A DNA stretch of 34,321 nt from an uncultured Erythrobacteraceae bacterium (GCA_950071875.1 CATMNW010000003.1:1-34321), one strand, 5' to 3'; counted from the stretch's first letter, positions 1 to 11,243 are shown. Notes: generated by a model not told the origin, from the sequence alone. Numbers and translations: made by a program.

Positions 1-866
1 GTCAGGAACAGGGATCCAAGCAAGAGATACCCCATCGCGAAATAGACGATGCCGAAAAGCACGAAGAGCGGCCAGCCGAGCGCAGGCTCGGGCAGGCTGG
101 GAAGCGCGTTGCCGGCAAGCAGGGCGATGCCGCCGCCGACGACTGCCCAGACTGCGATACCAACGAAGCTGATACCCAGCATGGCAACCAGTTTGCCCAA
201 GAACACCGCGTCCATCGGTATGGCCGCCGCCAATACCTCAATCACCTTGTTGGCCTTCTCCTCGACGAGGTTGGAAAGCACCATCCCGGCAAGCAACATC
301 ATCAGCAGGAACAGAAGCAGTTGGCCCGCTTGTGCAGTCCGGATGCGGTCGGTGCGTTGAGCGGCGACGCTTGTGGCTATGGCATTGATACTGACCGGCG
401 GGTAGGCTGTGGCCTCGCTCGACCCGGCTTCTGCCGCGATCATGGCTATCGGCCCTTCCCAGAAATCCACCGCTTCCTGTGTTCCGGTGAGTATAGGAGC
501 TTCGAGCGTACCGCCGACAACGGCAGTGAAATTGCGTCCCGGCTCACGCAGGATTTCCGCGGCCGCTTTTTCGCCCGGCGCAATCTCGAGCTCGGGCAGT
601 ACGTTGCCGATTTTCGCGGCGAGGGTCTGGCGCGCATCGACCATTGCCCGGGCATCGTCTTCTGCCATGGCCACCGCGACGAGCCTTGTCGTGGCATCGC
701 GCTGCGCCTGCCCACCGATACCTCCGGCAAGCGCGCCCACGATGATCGGGAACAAGGGCCCAAGCAGGAAGAAGAAAAACGCCCGGCTGAACAGGATAGC
801 CTGAAAATCCCGTCGCGCGACGACGCGTGCTGCATCGAACAGCGAAAGGCGGGTTGTGTCGCTCAT
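1..866 (-). CDS. ABC-2 type transporter permease (NatB-like), partial: C-terminus runs off the left edge
   Basis: Continuous open frame from ATG at 866 (MSDTTRLSLFDAARVVARRDFQAILFSRAFFFFLLGPLFPIIVGALAGG...) to the window edge with no in-frame stop. Hydrophobic segments near the edge (LVAMLGISFVGIAVWAVVGGG...). ATGA overlap with the ATPase gene upstream. Confidence 0.85.
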   Translation of the reverse strand, partial: MSDTTRLSLFDAARVVARRDFQAILFSRAFFFFLLGPLFPIIVGALAGGIGGQAQRDATTRLVAVAMAEDDARAMVDARQTLAAKIGNVLPELEIAPGEKAAAEILREPGRNFTAVVGGTLEAPILTGTQEAVDFWEGPIAMIAAEAGSSEATAYPPVSINAIATSVAAQRTDRIRTAQAGQLLLFLLMMLLAGMVLSNLVEEKANKVIEVLAAAIPMDAVFLGKLVAMLGISFVGIAVWAVVGGGIALLAGNALPSLPEPALGWPLFVLFGIVYFAMGYLLLGSLFL

Positions 867-1849
867 GCTGCCGACTCCTTTGCCTGATCGTCTTCGAGTG
901 CGCGGGCTGCCGCCTCCCCTGCGATCTCCACGAAGGCATCGTGCAGGCCCGCCCTTTCGATGGACAGGGAAAGAATACCCGCCTCGCCGTCCAGCAGACG
1001 CTTGAGAAGCGCTTCGATGCCGACATCGGGCACAGGGAAATACCAGAAGTGGCTTCCGTCCGATTTCGCATCGTGCCGCACATCGGCTGGGAAGGCCGTT
1101 CGCCAATCGCCCGACGCGGTGCGTGTCTCCAGCCGCACTTGCGCAGGAATACGATCGCGTGCGAGATCCACTGACCCGGCGTAAGGCACCTTCCCTGCAG
1201 CGATGATCGCCACTTCATCGCAAAGCCGTTCGGCGTGGTGGATCACATGGGTCGAGAAAATGACCGTGGTCCCTCTATCGGCCAATTCGCGGATCATCAC
1301 CTCGAGCTTGCCTTGGTTGATCGCGTCGAGGCCGCTGAAAGGCTCATCGAACACCACCAGCTTTGGGCGATGCACCAGTGTTCCGAGCAGCTGGACCGTC
1401 TGCGCCATACCTTTCGAAAGCTGGCGGATCTGCCGGTCTACCGCGTGGCCCAATCCATGTCGTTCAAGCAATTCGCGACCTCGGGACTTGCCCTCTTCCA
1501 GCGAAAGTCCGCGAAGCGCACCCATGAATGCGATGGCATCATCGCACTTCATCGCGGGGTACAGGCCACGTTCTTCCGGCAGATAGCCGATCAGCTTGGC
1601 AACTTCGTGCGGTCGATCGTTACCGAACACCCGCCGAACGCCTTCGTCGGGATCGATAATACCCAGAAGCATGCGCAGTGTCGTGGTCTTGCCGGCACCA
1701 TTCGGACCGAGGATGCCGTAAATGGCACCTTCCGGCACCGCGATGTCGACGCCATCGACCGCAAGCGTGTCATCGAAGTGCTTGACCAGACCGCGCGCCT
1801 CGATAGCGAGCGGATGCGTATCGTGCGAAGCGGCAAGGGGTCGCGTCAT
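863..1849 (-). CDS. ABC transporter ATP-binding protein (NatA-like)
   Basis: Walker A GPNGAGKTTT, signature-like LSKGMAQ, Walker B KLVVFDEP. The ORF extends to an ATG at 1870; MTRPLAASH at 1849 is an alternative start. Confidence 0.92.
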   Translation of the reverse strand: MTRPLAASHDTHPLAIEARGLVKHFDDTLAVDGVDIAVPEGAIYGILGPNGAGKTTTLRMLLGIIDPDEGVRRVFGNDRPHEVAKLIGYLPEERGLYPAMKCDDAIAFMGALRGLSLEEGKSRGRELLERHGLGHAVDRQIRQLSKGMAQTVQLLGTLVHRPKLVVFDEPFSGLDAINQGKLEVMIRELADRGTTVIFSTHVIHHAERLCDEVAIIAAGKVPYAGSVDLARDRIPAQVRLETRTASGDWRTAFPADVRHDAKSDGSHFWYFPVPDVGIEALLKRLLDGEAGILSLSIERAGLHDAFVEIAGEAAARALEDDQAKESAA

Positions 1850-1915
1850 GGCGCCTGTCCTAGTAAGCATGGACGCATGGGTAGTGGCTGGCAGTGAACG
1901 GGAGCCTGTGCAAGC

Positions 1916-2956
1916 ATGGTTAAGGCCGGATTACAGCACGCCCTGTGCGAAGAGGCTGCACGGCTGGGCTTCGCAGCCTGTGGCTTCACGTCGCCATCAC
2001 CCGATCCTGCGCGTGCCCGTCGGCTGGAACACTTCCTTGGCGAAGGACGCCACGGTTCCATGGAATGGATGGAAACACGCAAGGTGCAGCGGGCTTCTCC
2101 CCAAGGGCTGTGGCCCGAAGCGAGGAGCGTCATCGCGCTCGGAATGAGCTACGCACCGGATGTCGATCCGCTGGCGCTGGAAAGCGATCCGGAAAAGGCC
2201 CGAATATCCGTCTATGCCCAAGGGCGGGACTATCATGATGTCGTCAAGAAAGCCCTGAAGGCGCTTGCGCGGTGGTTGATCGAACGAGAGCCCGAGAGCG
2301 AACTGAAGGTCTTCGTTGATACGGCACCGGTCATGGAAAAGCCGCTGGGTCAGGCTGCGGGGATCGGCTGGCAGGGCAAGCATACCAATCTCGTCAGCCG
2401 CGAACACGGCTCCTGGCTGTTCCTTGGCGCGATCTACTCGACGCTCGACTTCGTGCCGGACGCATCGCATCCGGACCGCTGCGGCAATTGTCGTGCATGT
2501 CAGGATGCGTGTCCCACCGATGCCTTTCCAGCGCCGTACCAGCTCGATGCACGCCGGTGCATTTCCTATCTCACGATCGAGCACAAGGGTCCGATACCGG
2601 AGGAATTCCGGTCAGCCCTGGGCAATCGCATCTACGGCTGCGACGATTGCCTCGCCGTATGCCCGTGGAACAAGTTCGCCGATACGGCGCACCGCCATAT
2701 CAAGCTGGCGCCGCGCGAAGAACTGGTTACTCCCGACCTCGCCAGCTTTCTGCAGTTCGACGACGCATCTTTCCGACAATTCTTTTCCGGATCGCCGATC
2801 AAGCGTATCGGCCGGAACCGCTTCGTGAGGAATTGCCTCTACGCGGCGGGGAATAGCGGTTCGAAGAGCCTCGAGCCTTTCGTTGTCGCACTATTGGAAG
2901 ATCCAGATCCTGCAGTGGGCGATGCGGCCGGTTGGGCGGCGGCGCAACTTCGCTAA
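1916..2956 (+). CDS. queG: Epoxyqueuosine reductase QueG
   Basis: Two 4Fe-4S cysteine clusters ([29 protein letters not shown]) and the typical QueG order [13 protein letters not shown]. Confidence 0.93.
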   Translation: MVKAGLQHALCEEAARLGFAACGFTSPSPDPARARRLEHFLGEGRHGSMEWMETRKVQRASPQGLWPEARSVIALGMSYAPDVDPLALESDPEKARISVYAQGRDYHDVVKKALKALARWLIEREPESELKVFVDTAPVMEKPLGQAAGIGWQGKHTNLVSREHGSWLFLGAIYSTLDFVPDASHPDRCGNCRACQDACPTDAFPAPYQLDARRCISYLTIEHKGPIPEEFRSALGNRIYGCDDCLAVCPWNKFADTAHRHIKLAPREELVTPDLASFLQFDDASFRQFFSGSPIKRIGRNRFVRNCLYAAGNSGSKSLEPFVVALLEDPDPAVGDAAGWAAAQLR

Positions 2957-4113
2957 CGCTTGCGGAACTCGCCAGTATTTTCGCCAAGAAGCGGGGCATG
3001 GCCCGGTTCGGGTGCATCCCAAGCGGAAAATCGCGACGGCTCCCGCATTTCAACAACCTGACCCTCGCTGGGATGTTCGCGCCGAAGAAAGAAGCCGGAG
3101 GCGTTCAAATGGGGTTCTTCGGCTATGTCGGCCATGTCGCGGACCGGCATTGCCGGGATTGAATTGGCATGCATCAGAGCGACCAGATCCTCGGTCGTGA
3201 AGGTGGCAGTCAATTCTGCAATGCGACCGTACAGTTCGGACTGACCGGCAATCAGCCCTTCGAGCGATGCGAAGCGTTCCTGGCCGGCAAATTCTTCATC
3301 GCCCATGATGGCGATGACCTTGGTGAAGTGGTCGAGCTTGTACGGGACAACGCTGACGTAGCCATCCTTCGTCGCAAAAGGCTGGCGATCAGGATCGACC
3401 TGCCGCGCATAACAGGCTTGCCCGACCGGCGGTTCGAACGTGTTACCGCCCAAGTGCTCTTTCAGCATGAAGCTGCTGAAAGCCTCCAGCATCGGTATCT
3501 CCACGTGCTGCCCTTGTCCGGTGCGCAGGCGGTGGATCACCGCGGCCATCACGGCATAGGCAGCGTGCAGCCCTGCAACCTTGTCTGCAATCAGCGATGG
3601 CAGATAGCGTGGGCGCGCGTCTCCATCTGCTCGCGGTAACAGTGTGCAGGTTCCGCTCGCCGCCTGGATCACATCATCATATGCTTGCAGGCCGGAGTAG
3701 GGGCCGCCGGACCCGAAGCCTACGCAATGTGCATAGATGATGTTTGGGGCATAACCGCGCACCGTATCGTAATCGAAGCCAAGCCGCCCGATCGCTTCGG
3801 CGCGTACATTATGGATAAAGGCGTCGGCCCCCTCCAGCAGGTCCCGCAAAGCGGCCTTGTCGCCATCCTGCTTGAGGTCGAGCACGAGCGATTTCTTGCC
3901 GCGGTTCAGCGCCATGAAGGCGGGACCCATTCCGGCGGAATGCGCGGGCTTGGCAGCATAGCGGAAACCGTCACCGCCCGGCGCTTCGACCTTGATGACT
4001 TCTGCCCCGAAGTCGGCCAGGATCTGGGTGCAGTAAGGACCGAAGACAACCGAAGTCATGTCGATCACCCGAAGCCCTTCGAGCATCGGACGGCCGTCCC
4101 CGGTTTCGATCAC
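2953..4113 (-). CDS. CaiB/BaiF family CoA-transferase
   Basis: [39 protein letters not shown]...; [12 protein letters not shown]; characteristic CaiB/BaiF layout. Start is either GTG at 4113 (GTGA overlap with the upstream gene stop) or ATG at 4086. Confidence 0.9.
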   Translation of the reverse strand: MIETGDGRPMLEGLRVIDMTSVVFGPYCTQILADFGAEVIKVEAPGGDGFRYAAKPAHSAGMGPAFMALNRGKKSLVLDLKQDGDKAALRDLLEGADAFIHNVRAEAIGRLGFDYDTVRGYAPNIIYAHCVGFGSGGPYSGLQAYDDVIQAASGTCTLLPRADGDARPRYLPSLIADKVAGLHAAYAVMAAVIHRLRTGQGQHVEIPMLEAFSSFMLKEHLGGNTFEPPVGQACYARQVDPDRQPFATKDGYVSVVPYKLDHFTKVIAIMGDEEFAGQERFASLEGLIAGQSELYGRIAELTATFTTEDLVALMHANSIPAMPVRDMADIAEEPHLNASGFFLRREHPSEGQVVEMREPSRFSAWDAPEPGHAPLLGENTGEFRKR

Positions 4114-5336
4114 CGCATTTCCTTCAATTGGACTTCGCTGTCGACCAGTAATTCGGGATCGATCTCGGCGCGTTCGGTAACCAGTTTGCGCCCCTGCACG
4201 TAATCCTTGGTATTGTTCACGCAGTCGAGCGCGATGACCCTTCCTTCCTTGAGGTAGATTACGCTGAACTTCTTCTCTGCCGGATCGCCGCGCACCACGC
4301 TCGCATCGAAGCCGGTGGAAATGCCGACAGTCTGCAAACGCAAATCGTACTGGTTCGACCAGAACCACGGGATCGCGTCGTAATCCTGCTTGTCGCCCAT
4401 GATGGCCTTGGCTGCGCAGGTCGCCATATCGTTAGCGTTCTGAACCGATTCCAGCCGGATCACCATATTGTCCGCATATGGATTGGCGTGCGCGGCACAG
4501 TCGCCGATGGCGTAAATATCGTCCAGCGTCGTCCGCCCGTACGTATCGACATCCACTCCGTTCGAACCGGCGGCACCGGCTGCGATCAGCGGGCCAACCG
4601 ACGGCACGATACCGATCCCGGCGATGATGACATCACAGGGAATTTTCTCGCCGCTGTCCGTCAGCACGGACATGACACGCCCGTCTTCGCCTTCGATACT
4701 CTCGACCCCGGTGGAGAGGCGCAGATCGACGCCCTGGCTGCGGTGATAGTCGGCGTAGAAATCCGAAAGCTGCGGTCCGGCAACGCGCGCCAGCACCCGA
4801 TCGAGCATTTCGACCACCGTCACCTCGCATCCCAGCTTGCGCAGGACAGCTGCCGCTTCGAGACCGATATAGCCGGCCCCGACGATAACTGCGCGCTTGG
4901 CTCCGGAAGCAAGCTCCTCGCGGAGCAGGTCGACGTCACGGCGTGACCTGACGTAATGGATGCCATTCAGGTCGCTGCCCGGGCATGACAGCCGCCGCGC
5001 ATCGCCGCCACCGGCCCAGATCAGCTTGCGATAGCCAACCCTCGTGTCATCGGACAAAGTCAGCGTACGGGACTGCGCATCAACCTCGTTGACGTTACGC
5101 CCCGGGCGCAATTCAATGCCCTTGTCGGACCAGAATTGTTCCGGGCGGATCTGGATTCGATCGAAAGATTTTTCGCCGGCCAGATAGTCCTTGGACAGCG
5201 GTGGGCGCTCGTACGGCGGGTTACGGTCCCTGCTGACCATCAGAATAGATTCTTCATGCCCGTTCTGGCGCAACGCGATCGCGGCCTGGGCTCCACCGTG
5301 GCCCGAACCGACGATGATGATATCGTAATGTTCCAT
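4110..5336 (-). CDS. FAD-dependent oxidoreductase, ferredoxin/rubredoxin reductase-like
   Basis: N-terminal FAD dinucleotide fold [20 protein letters not shown]-binding [30 protein letters not shown]-terminal reductase domain. Confidence 0.9.
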   Translation of the reverse strand: MEHYDIIIVGSGHGGAQAAIALRQNGHEESILMVSRDRNPPYERPPLSKDYLAGEKSFDRIQIRPEQFWSDKGIELRPGRNVNEVDAQSRTLTLSDDTRVGYRKLIWAGGGDARRLSCPGSDLNGIHYVRSRRDVDLLREELASGAKRAVIVGAGYIGLEAAAVLRKLGCEVTVVEMLDRVLARVAGPQLSDFYADYHRSQGVDLRLSTGVESIEGEDGRVMSVLTDSGEKIPCDVIIAGIGIVPSVGPLIAAGAAGSNGVDVDTYGRTTLDDIYAIGDCAAHANPYADNMVIRLESVQNANDMATCAAKAIMGDKQDYDAIPWFWSNQYDLRLQTVGISTGFDASVVRGDPAEKKFSVIYLKEGRVIALDCVNNTKDYVQGRKLVTERAEIDPELLVDSEVQLKEMR

Positions 5337-5407
5337 CGCCGCGCTGGCTGGCGCGAAAACGCCAGCCGGTCAAGCCCGCCCGGTCGAGACGTGCGCTCAG
5401 CGCGTTC

Positions 5408-8400
5408 TCACCTCGCGAGCAGGTTGCGGGCCATGCTGGCGACCTGCGCTAATGTAGCAGGAGCGACTTCGCCCTGCGCCTGCGCTCGCCCGACCATCGA
5501 ACGGAACTGCCGGATCGCTGCAGCGTGTTCGGCAGCCCAGCCTTCGACCGCAGCAAGGGGATCTTCCTTCGCTCCCTTGCGTCGCGCCAGACGTCGCAGG
5601 AACTCCAGCCGCATCTGCTGGAAGTCGCGCGAAAGCCCGGAAACAAGCAAGCGCTCCCAAATGTCCGACGGATTCATCATGGCCGAAGTGCTCTGCGCCC
5701 AGTCGAGGCCGATGCGCTCACCCAGATCGGTAAACGCGGAGGTCAACGCGCGAACGTCGATGTCGGCATTGCGGGCCAGTGACGAGAGGCCAACCGCACC
5801 GTCCATGTCGTAGAGGTGCGTCACCTTCGCGGCCAGCTTCTCGGGCGCGCCCATGTCGATGAACTCGGTGCGCAGCTTGTCGGACTGACGCATCGATGCG
5901 GCGGTCAGCAATTCCTCCGAATCGGTCATCAGCTTCGACACCCGGTCCTTCAGGCTGTCGATCAGTTCGCTCGGCGGCATAGTGCTGGCACCGGCACGGA
6001 TGAGATCGGCCATCTGGCTGCGCAACGCGCCTGCCGTATGGCGGAAAAGGTAGATACGCACCTCTTCAGGCATGTCGGTGGTTTCCAGCTCTTCCCATAG
6101 CTGGCTTGCACCCAGCAGCTTGTCGGCAACGACGAACGCCGCGGTCACATCGGCCAGCCCGACGCCTTCTTCCTCGCTCAGTTCGAACGGGTGGACGAAG
6201 CCCATGCGGTTGACCAGGCGATTGGCCAGTCCGGTTGCAATGATTTCCCGCCGCAATTGGTGGCTTTCGATCTGGGCCCTGTATTTCTTGCGCATCGCCG
6301 TCGGGAAATATTCGATCAGCAAATCATGAACCGCCGGATCGTCTGGCAGCCCGCTGGCCTCGATGGCATCTTGCAGCACCAGCTTGGTCGAGGACAACAG
6401 CACGGCAAGTTCCGGGCGGGTGAGCCCGCGTCCGTCGGCTGAACGGCGCGCCAAGGTCTCGCTCGGCGCGAGGCCTTCGGTCTGGCGGTCCAGCGCGCCG
6501 CGATCTTCGAGCGCTTCGATCAGCCGTAGCTGTGGCGGCACTGCTCCCGCGCCGCCCTGTTCGGCGATCGACAGCGCAAGCGCCTGCAGGCGATTATCCT
6601 CCAGCACGATTTCGGCGACTTCGTCGGTCATCGATTCGAGCAGTTTCACGCGCTTGGGCTCGGTCAAATCACCCGAGCGCTTCGCGGCAGCCAGCGCGAT
6701 CTTGATGTTGACCTCGTTGTCCGAGCAATCGACGCCTGCCGAATTGTCGATGAAATCGGTATTGCAGCGCCCGCCGTGGAGCGAAAACTCGATGCGCGCT
6801 GCCTGGGTTATACCAAGGTTGGCGCCTTCGCCGATAACCTTGGCCTGCAGATCTGCAGCATCGACACGCAAGGCGTCGTTTGCCGGATCGCCTACCTGCA
6901 CATTGTTTTCGTGGCTGGCCTTCACGTAGGTGCCGATCCCTCCGAACCAGATCAGGTCGACCTGCGATTTGAGGATCGCCGATATAAGGGCCTCGGGCTC
7001 GACTTCCTTCGAGTCGATGCCGAGCTTGGCCTGTATCGCCTTCGTCAGCTTGATGCTTTTCGCATCCCGGCGAAACACGCCGCCGCCACGCGAAATGAGC
7101 TTTTCGTCATAGTCTTCCCAGCTCGAACGCGGTAGTTCGAACAGGCGCTTTCGTTCCTTCCAGCTCGCAGCCGGGTCGGGATCGGGATCGAGGAAGATGT
7201 GACGGTGATCGAATGCGGCGACGAGCTTGATCGCCTTCGACAGCAGCATGCCGTTGCCGAACACGTCGCCCGACATGTCTCCGCAGCCCGCGACTTCGAT
7301 ACTGTCGGTCTGTACGTCGACACCCATCTCGAGGAAGTGTCGCTGGACACTGACCCACGCACCCTTGGCCGTGATGCCCATCGCCTTGTGATCGTAGCCC
7401 TTCGAGCCACCCGAGGCGAAGGCATCGTCGAGCCAGAAATCCCGCGAGTCCGCAATCGCATTCGCGACGTCCGAAAAAGTCGCTGTCCCCTTGTCGGCCG
7501 CGACAACGAAATAGGGATCTTCGCCGTCGTTTATCACGACCTGGTCGGGGTGGACGACCTTTTCGTCGACGATATTGTCAGTGACGGAAAGCAGCGTACG
7601 GATGAACACCTCGTAGCTGCCGCGACCTTCGGCCGCCCAGGCCTCGCGGTCCAGCGCAGGGTTGGGCAATTGCTTGGGGTAGAAACCGCCCTTGGCACCT
7701 GTCGGTACGATGACCGCGTTCTTCACGCGCTGTGCCTTCATCAGACCCAGGATTTCGGTGCGGAAATCGTCGCGGCGGTCAGACCAGCGAAGGCCCCCGC
7801 GTGCAACCGGGCCGCTACGCAGGTGAATGCCTTCGACCCGGCGCGAATATACGAAAATCTCGCGATAGGGGACAGGTTTCGGGAGACCTGGAACCATGCT
7901 CGAATCGATCTTGAAAGCAAGCGCCTCTGCCGCGGCTGGGGCGAAGGCGTTGGTGCGTAGAATCGCATCCACCAACGAATTGTACAGGCGTAGCAATCGA
8001 TCGTCGTTGATCGCCTTTACCTTGGACAGGCCCCGTTTGATTGCCGAGCGCGCTTCTTCCACCGCGCTGTCGCGATCGCCGGAAAATTCGGGATCGTGGC
8101 GCGCGATGAAAAGAGCGACGAGCGCGCGGGTGACGTCCGGCGCGGCGGCCAGTGCATCCACCACCGTGTAGATCGTGAAGCCCATGCCGACCTGGCGCAG
8201 GTAACGGTAGAAGGCGCGCAGCCAATTCGCTTCGCGCGCAGCGAGGCCGGCTTCCGGCACAAGCCGGTTGAACGGGTCGTTCTCGGCTTCTTCGTTGAGT
8301 ACCGCGGCAATCGCTTCCTCGATACCGCCGGCGCGTTCGATCAGCGCCTTCGAATCGGCACCCGGTTTCAGGTCGAGCAGGAAATCGTGGATGGTGCCAA

Positions 8401-10096
8401 GGCGGCCATCATCGAGGACCGTCGGCATTTCCGATCGAACATAGAAACCGAAATCTTCCAGCGCGGGCACCCCTTCGGAAAGGGGCAGGCTTCCTTCCGA
8501 CTGGTAAAGCTTCAGGCGCAGGCAGCCTTCGGCTTCGCGCTCGCAGAAATACATGCGAGCCCCGCGTACGACTTCCTCGCTCTCGATGCTGGCACCAAGA
8601 TTGTGCAAGCGATCAATGTCCAGTGCGGCTTCGCGCGGGCCCCAGCGGCCGCGAAAGGCAGTGGGGAAATGATCGGCAAAGCGCATGGCCAGACCGGCGG
8701 CCCGGCTGGGTTCTTCCAGGGTTGCAAGCTCGGCCTCCACTGCCTCGGTCCAGCCGCGCAGCAAGGTTTGCATCTGCTCTTCCAGCCGCCCCTCGTCGAG
8801 CGCGCTGTCGCCGTCGCGAATGTCGAAAACGAAACGAATGGTGGCAAGATTGCCGCCTTCGACCTCGAGGCTCCAGTCGAGCAGGCGACCGGACGATGCC
8901 TCTTCCAGCAGCGCCTGAATTTCGAGACGCACCTGCGTCGCAACCATGTCGCGCGGCAGCCAGACGAATGCGAACAGGTGACGTGCCAGCGGCGCTTCGA
9001 CCATCGAGAGGCGAGGGCGCGGGCGATCGACCAGGCTCATCATGGTCGTCGCGACACGTTCCACATCCTTCTCGGAGAAGCCGATCAGAAGGTCGTGCGG
9101 CAAAGTGGTCAAAGCATGGACCAGTGCCTTGCCGGCATGACCGGCTTCGTCGAAGCCATGCTTGTCGCGCAATTCGTCAAGCTGGCGACGCAGACGGGGA
9201 ACGCTGCGTGGAGGAGCGGCCAGTGCTGCGCTGGTCCAGACACCGGCATGGATCGACAGCGCGACGGTTTTCTTCCCTTCCATCACCGGAATGATGAAAA
9301 GGTCCAGCGGCACCCGACGGTGTACGTTGCTGAGATGGTTCGCCTTGATGATCAGCGGGCGGCGCGTGTCCGCCCCCTTGTCGAACCAGTCGAAAGCGCG
9401 GTCGAAGGAGGGTTCTGCGAGCAACTGTGGAGTGCTCTTGCGACAGATCCCCAATTCGTCGCTTTGCGTACCATCGCGGTGGCGCTTCGCGTGGCCGAGC
9501 TGAGTGAGCATGCCCGAATTGAGCCAGTCCAGCAGATCGGCGCCTTCCGAATCGTCCTGACGAATACGCTCTGCATCGGAAGCCATGGCTTCCTGCAGCT
9601 TTGTCCAATCGACAACTGCGGCCCGTACGTCGGCGAGGGTTTCCTTCAATCGATCTTGGAGAAGTCGGCGCGTCTTCGCATCGACACGCGCGGCCTCAAT
9701 GTAGATCATCGATTCCCAATAGCCATCTTCGGGATCGCCCTTCGGAATGCCGGTCAGCACTCCTTTTTCGTCACGCTCTACGGGAATGACCGGGTGAACG
9801 AGGCGATCGATCGAGAGGCCGAGCGCAGCGATCGAAGCTGCGACGGAATCGACCAGAAACGGCATGTCGTCGTTGACGACAGCAATGCGGGTAAGGCGTT
9901 TGTCGTCGCTGACGCTTTCGATTGCCATCGCCGACTTGCCGAGCACCCGTTGTGCGGCAACTTCGCCGAGGAACTGGGCGGCATCGCGCAGCTGCGTCTT
10001 GTCGAACGGTGTGTCACCTGAAAGCAGCGACTGCTGCATGCGCTCGGTGATAGCGGTCTGAAGCTTCTTGGGAAGCACGGAACTTGTCGAACCCAT
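5408..10096 (-). CDS. Large NAD-specific glutamate dehydrogenase (GDH-160/180 class)
   Basis: Uninterrupted 1562-aa ORF with RGGLRWSDRRDDFRTEILGLMKAQ, VPTGAKGGFYPK, GCGDMSGDVFGNGMLLS, typical of bacterial large NAD-GDH. Confidence 0.95.
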   Translation of the reverse strand: MGSTSSVLPKKLQTAITERMQQSLLSGDTPFDKTQLRDAAQFLGEVAAQRVLGKSAMAIESVSDDKRLTRIAVVNDDMPFLVDSVAASIAALGLSIDRLVHPVIPVERDEKGVLTGIPKGDPEDGYWESMIYIEAARVDAKTRRLLQDRLKETLADVRAAVVDWTKLQEAMASDAERIRQDDSEGADLLDWLNSGMLTQLGHAKRHRDGTQSDELGICRKSTPQLLAEPSFDRAFDWFDKGADTRRPLIIKANHLSNVHRRVPLDLFIIPVMEGKKTVALSIHAGVWTSAALAAPPRSVPRLRRQLDELRDKHGFDEAGHAGKALVHALTTLPHDLLIGFSEKDVERVATTMMSLVDRPRPRLSMVEAPLARHLFAFVWLPRDMVATQVRLEIQALLEEASSGRLLDWSLEVEGGNLATIRFVFDIRDGDSALDEGRLEEQMQTLLRGWTEAVEAELATLEEPSRAAGLAMRFADHFPTAFRGRWGPREAALDIDRLHNLGASIESEEVVRGARMYFCEREAEGCLRLKLYQSEGSLPLSEGVPALEDFGFYVRSEMPTVLDDGRLGTIHDFLLDLKPGADSKALIERAGGIEEAIAAVLNEEAENDPFNRLVPEAGLAAREANWLRAFYRYLRQVGMGFTIYTVVDALAAAPDVTRALVALFIARHDPEFSGDRDSAVEEARSAIKRGLSKVKAINDDRLLRLYNSLVDAILRTNAFAPAAAEALAFKIDSSMVPGLPKPVPYREIFVYSRRVEGIHLRSGPVARGGLRWSDRRDDFRTEILGLMKAQRVKNAVIVPTGAKGGFYPKQLPNPALDREAWAAEGRGSYEVFIRTLLSVTDNIVDEKVVHPDQVVINDGEDPYFVVAADKGTATFSDVANAIADSRDFWLDDAFASGGSKGYDHKAMGITAKGAWVSVQRHFLEMGVDVQTDSIEVAGCGDMSGDVFGNGMLLSKAIKLVAAFDHRHIFLDPDPDPAASWKERKRLFELPRSSWEDYDEKLISRGGGVFRRDAKSIKLTKAIQAKLGIDSKEVEPEALISAILKSQVDLIWFGGIGTYVKASHENNVQVGDPANDALRVDAADLQAKVIGEGANLGITQAARIEFSLHGGRCNTDFIDNSAGVDCSDNEVNIKIALAAAKRSGDLTEPKRVKLLESMTDEVAEIVLEDNRLQALALSIAEQGGAGAVPPQLRLIEALEDRGALDRQTEGLAPSETLARRSADGRGLTRPELAVLLSSTKLVLQDAIEASGLPDDPAVHDLLIEYFPTAMRKKYRAQIESHQLRREIIATGLANRLVNRMGFVHPFELSEEEGVGLADVTAAFVVADKLLGASQLWEELETTDMPEEVRIYLFRHTAGALRSQMADLIRAGASTMPPSELIDSLKDRVSKLMTDSEELLTAASMRQSDKLRTEFIDMGAPEKLAAKVTHLYDMDGAVGLSSLARNADIDVRALTSAFTDLGERIGLDWAQSTSAMMNPSDIWERLLVSGLSRDFQQMRLEFLRRLARRKGAKEDPLAAVEGWAAEHAAAIRQFRSMVGRAQAQGEVAPATLAQVASMARNLLAR

Positions 10097-10265
10097 GCGG
10101 GGCCTCTCTCCTTGCGGCGCATGATGATTTCGTCGCCGCGAAATATGCGAGTCGTGTGATCCACCACTCCGGGGCCGCGCCTAGTCCTGTTGGCACCGGC
10201 TCGCAAGGTGCAGCGCGGGCGAATTTGAAATCGTATGCGACAGACGCGCTGCCGCTACGGCACGC

Positions 10266-11243
10266 TCAAATGGAAAGCGCATCCATTGCCAGTTCCAGCG
10301 ATTTGCTGCGGGCTTCGGGTTCGTACATGCTGCCCCCGAATATGATCTCGTCAGCAGCGGTTCGCTCGATAAAGTTGCGTACCATGTCGGCTGCTTGTTG
10401 CGGCGTGCCGATGGCGCTCGCCTGGCCGATATGAGCAAGCATGGCCTGCGCCTGGGCAGGAAGTTGATCGCGGTAGCCGCGAACAGGCGGCGGAAGCTTC
10501 CCGGGCGTTCCGGCGCGCAGCGCGACGAAGGCCTGTAGCTGGGAAGTCGCGAGGTATTCGGCATCCTCCTCGTTCTCGGCGACGAAAAGGTTCATGGCGG
10601 CCATGACATGGGGCTTCTCACAGGCTTCGCTGGGCTGGAAATCGCGCCGGTATATCTCCAGCGCGGTATCGAGATGATCCGGCGCGAAATGGCTGGCGAA
10701 AGCGTAGGGCAGGCCAAGCTTGGCTGCGAGCTGTGCGCCGAACAGGCTCGACCCAAGCATCCAGAACTCGGGTTTCGCGCCAACGCCGGGCGTTGGATGG
10801 ATCGCCGTTTCGCCCCGCATCAAGGCCATCAGTTCGACCACATCCTGCGGGAACATTTCGGCTGCGCGATGAAGGTCCTTGCGCAGCGCCCGCTGCAGCT
10901 CAGGTCCTGCCCCCGGCGCGCGGCCCAGGCCCAGGTCAATCCGGCCGGGAAAAAGGGCGTCGAGAGTGCCGAACTGTTCGGCAATCTGGAACGGCGAATG
11001 GTTGGGCAGCATGATGCCGCCGGACCCGATGCGGATTTTTGAAGTTGCATTTCCGATGTGTGCAAGCACGACGGAAGTCGCACCTCCGGCGATCCCGGCC
11101 ATCGCATGGTGTTCAGCCACCCAGAAGCGTTTGCAACCGACCTGTTCGGCTGTTCTGGCAAGTTCGGTCGCCGCGCTGAACGCTTCGCTGACCGTACCCC
11201 CTTCACGGACCGGCACGAGGTCGAGAATCGAGAAGTCGGTCAC
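10266..11243 (-). CDS. LLM class (luciferase-like) flavin-dependent oxidoreductase
   Basis: SILDLVPVREGGT, RFWVAEHHAMAGIAGGATSVVLAHIG, IRIGSGGIMLPNHSPFQIAEQFGTLDALFPGRIDLGLGRAPG. GTG start overlaps the upstream TPR gene stop. Confidence 0.9.
   Translation of the reverse strand: MTDFSILDLVPVREGGTVSEAFSAATELARTAEQVGCKRFWVAEHHAMAGIAGGATSVVLAHIGNATSKIRIGSGGIMLPNHSPFQIAEQFGTLDALFPGRIDLGLGRAPGAGPELQRALRKDLHRAAEMFPQDVVELMALMRGETAIHPTPGVGAKPEFWMLGSSLFGAQLAAKLGLPYAFASHFAPDHLDTALEIYRRDFQPSEACEKPHVMAAMNLFVAENEEDAEYLATSQLQAFVALRAGTPGKLPPPVRGYRDQLPAQAQAMLAHIGQASAIGTPQQAADMVRNFIERTAADEIIFGGSMYEPEARSKSLELAMDALSI

Noticed and set aside
8096-10021. 641-aa plus-strand ORF antisense to the NAD-glutamate dehydrogenase
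   Set aside because: Composition is a shadow of the GC-rich coding strand, with no recognisable domains. The opposing 1562-aa GDH is unambiguous.
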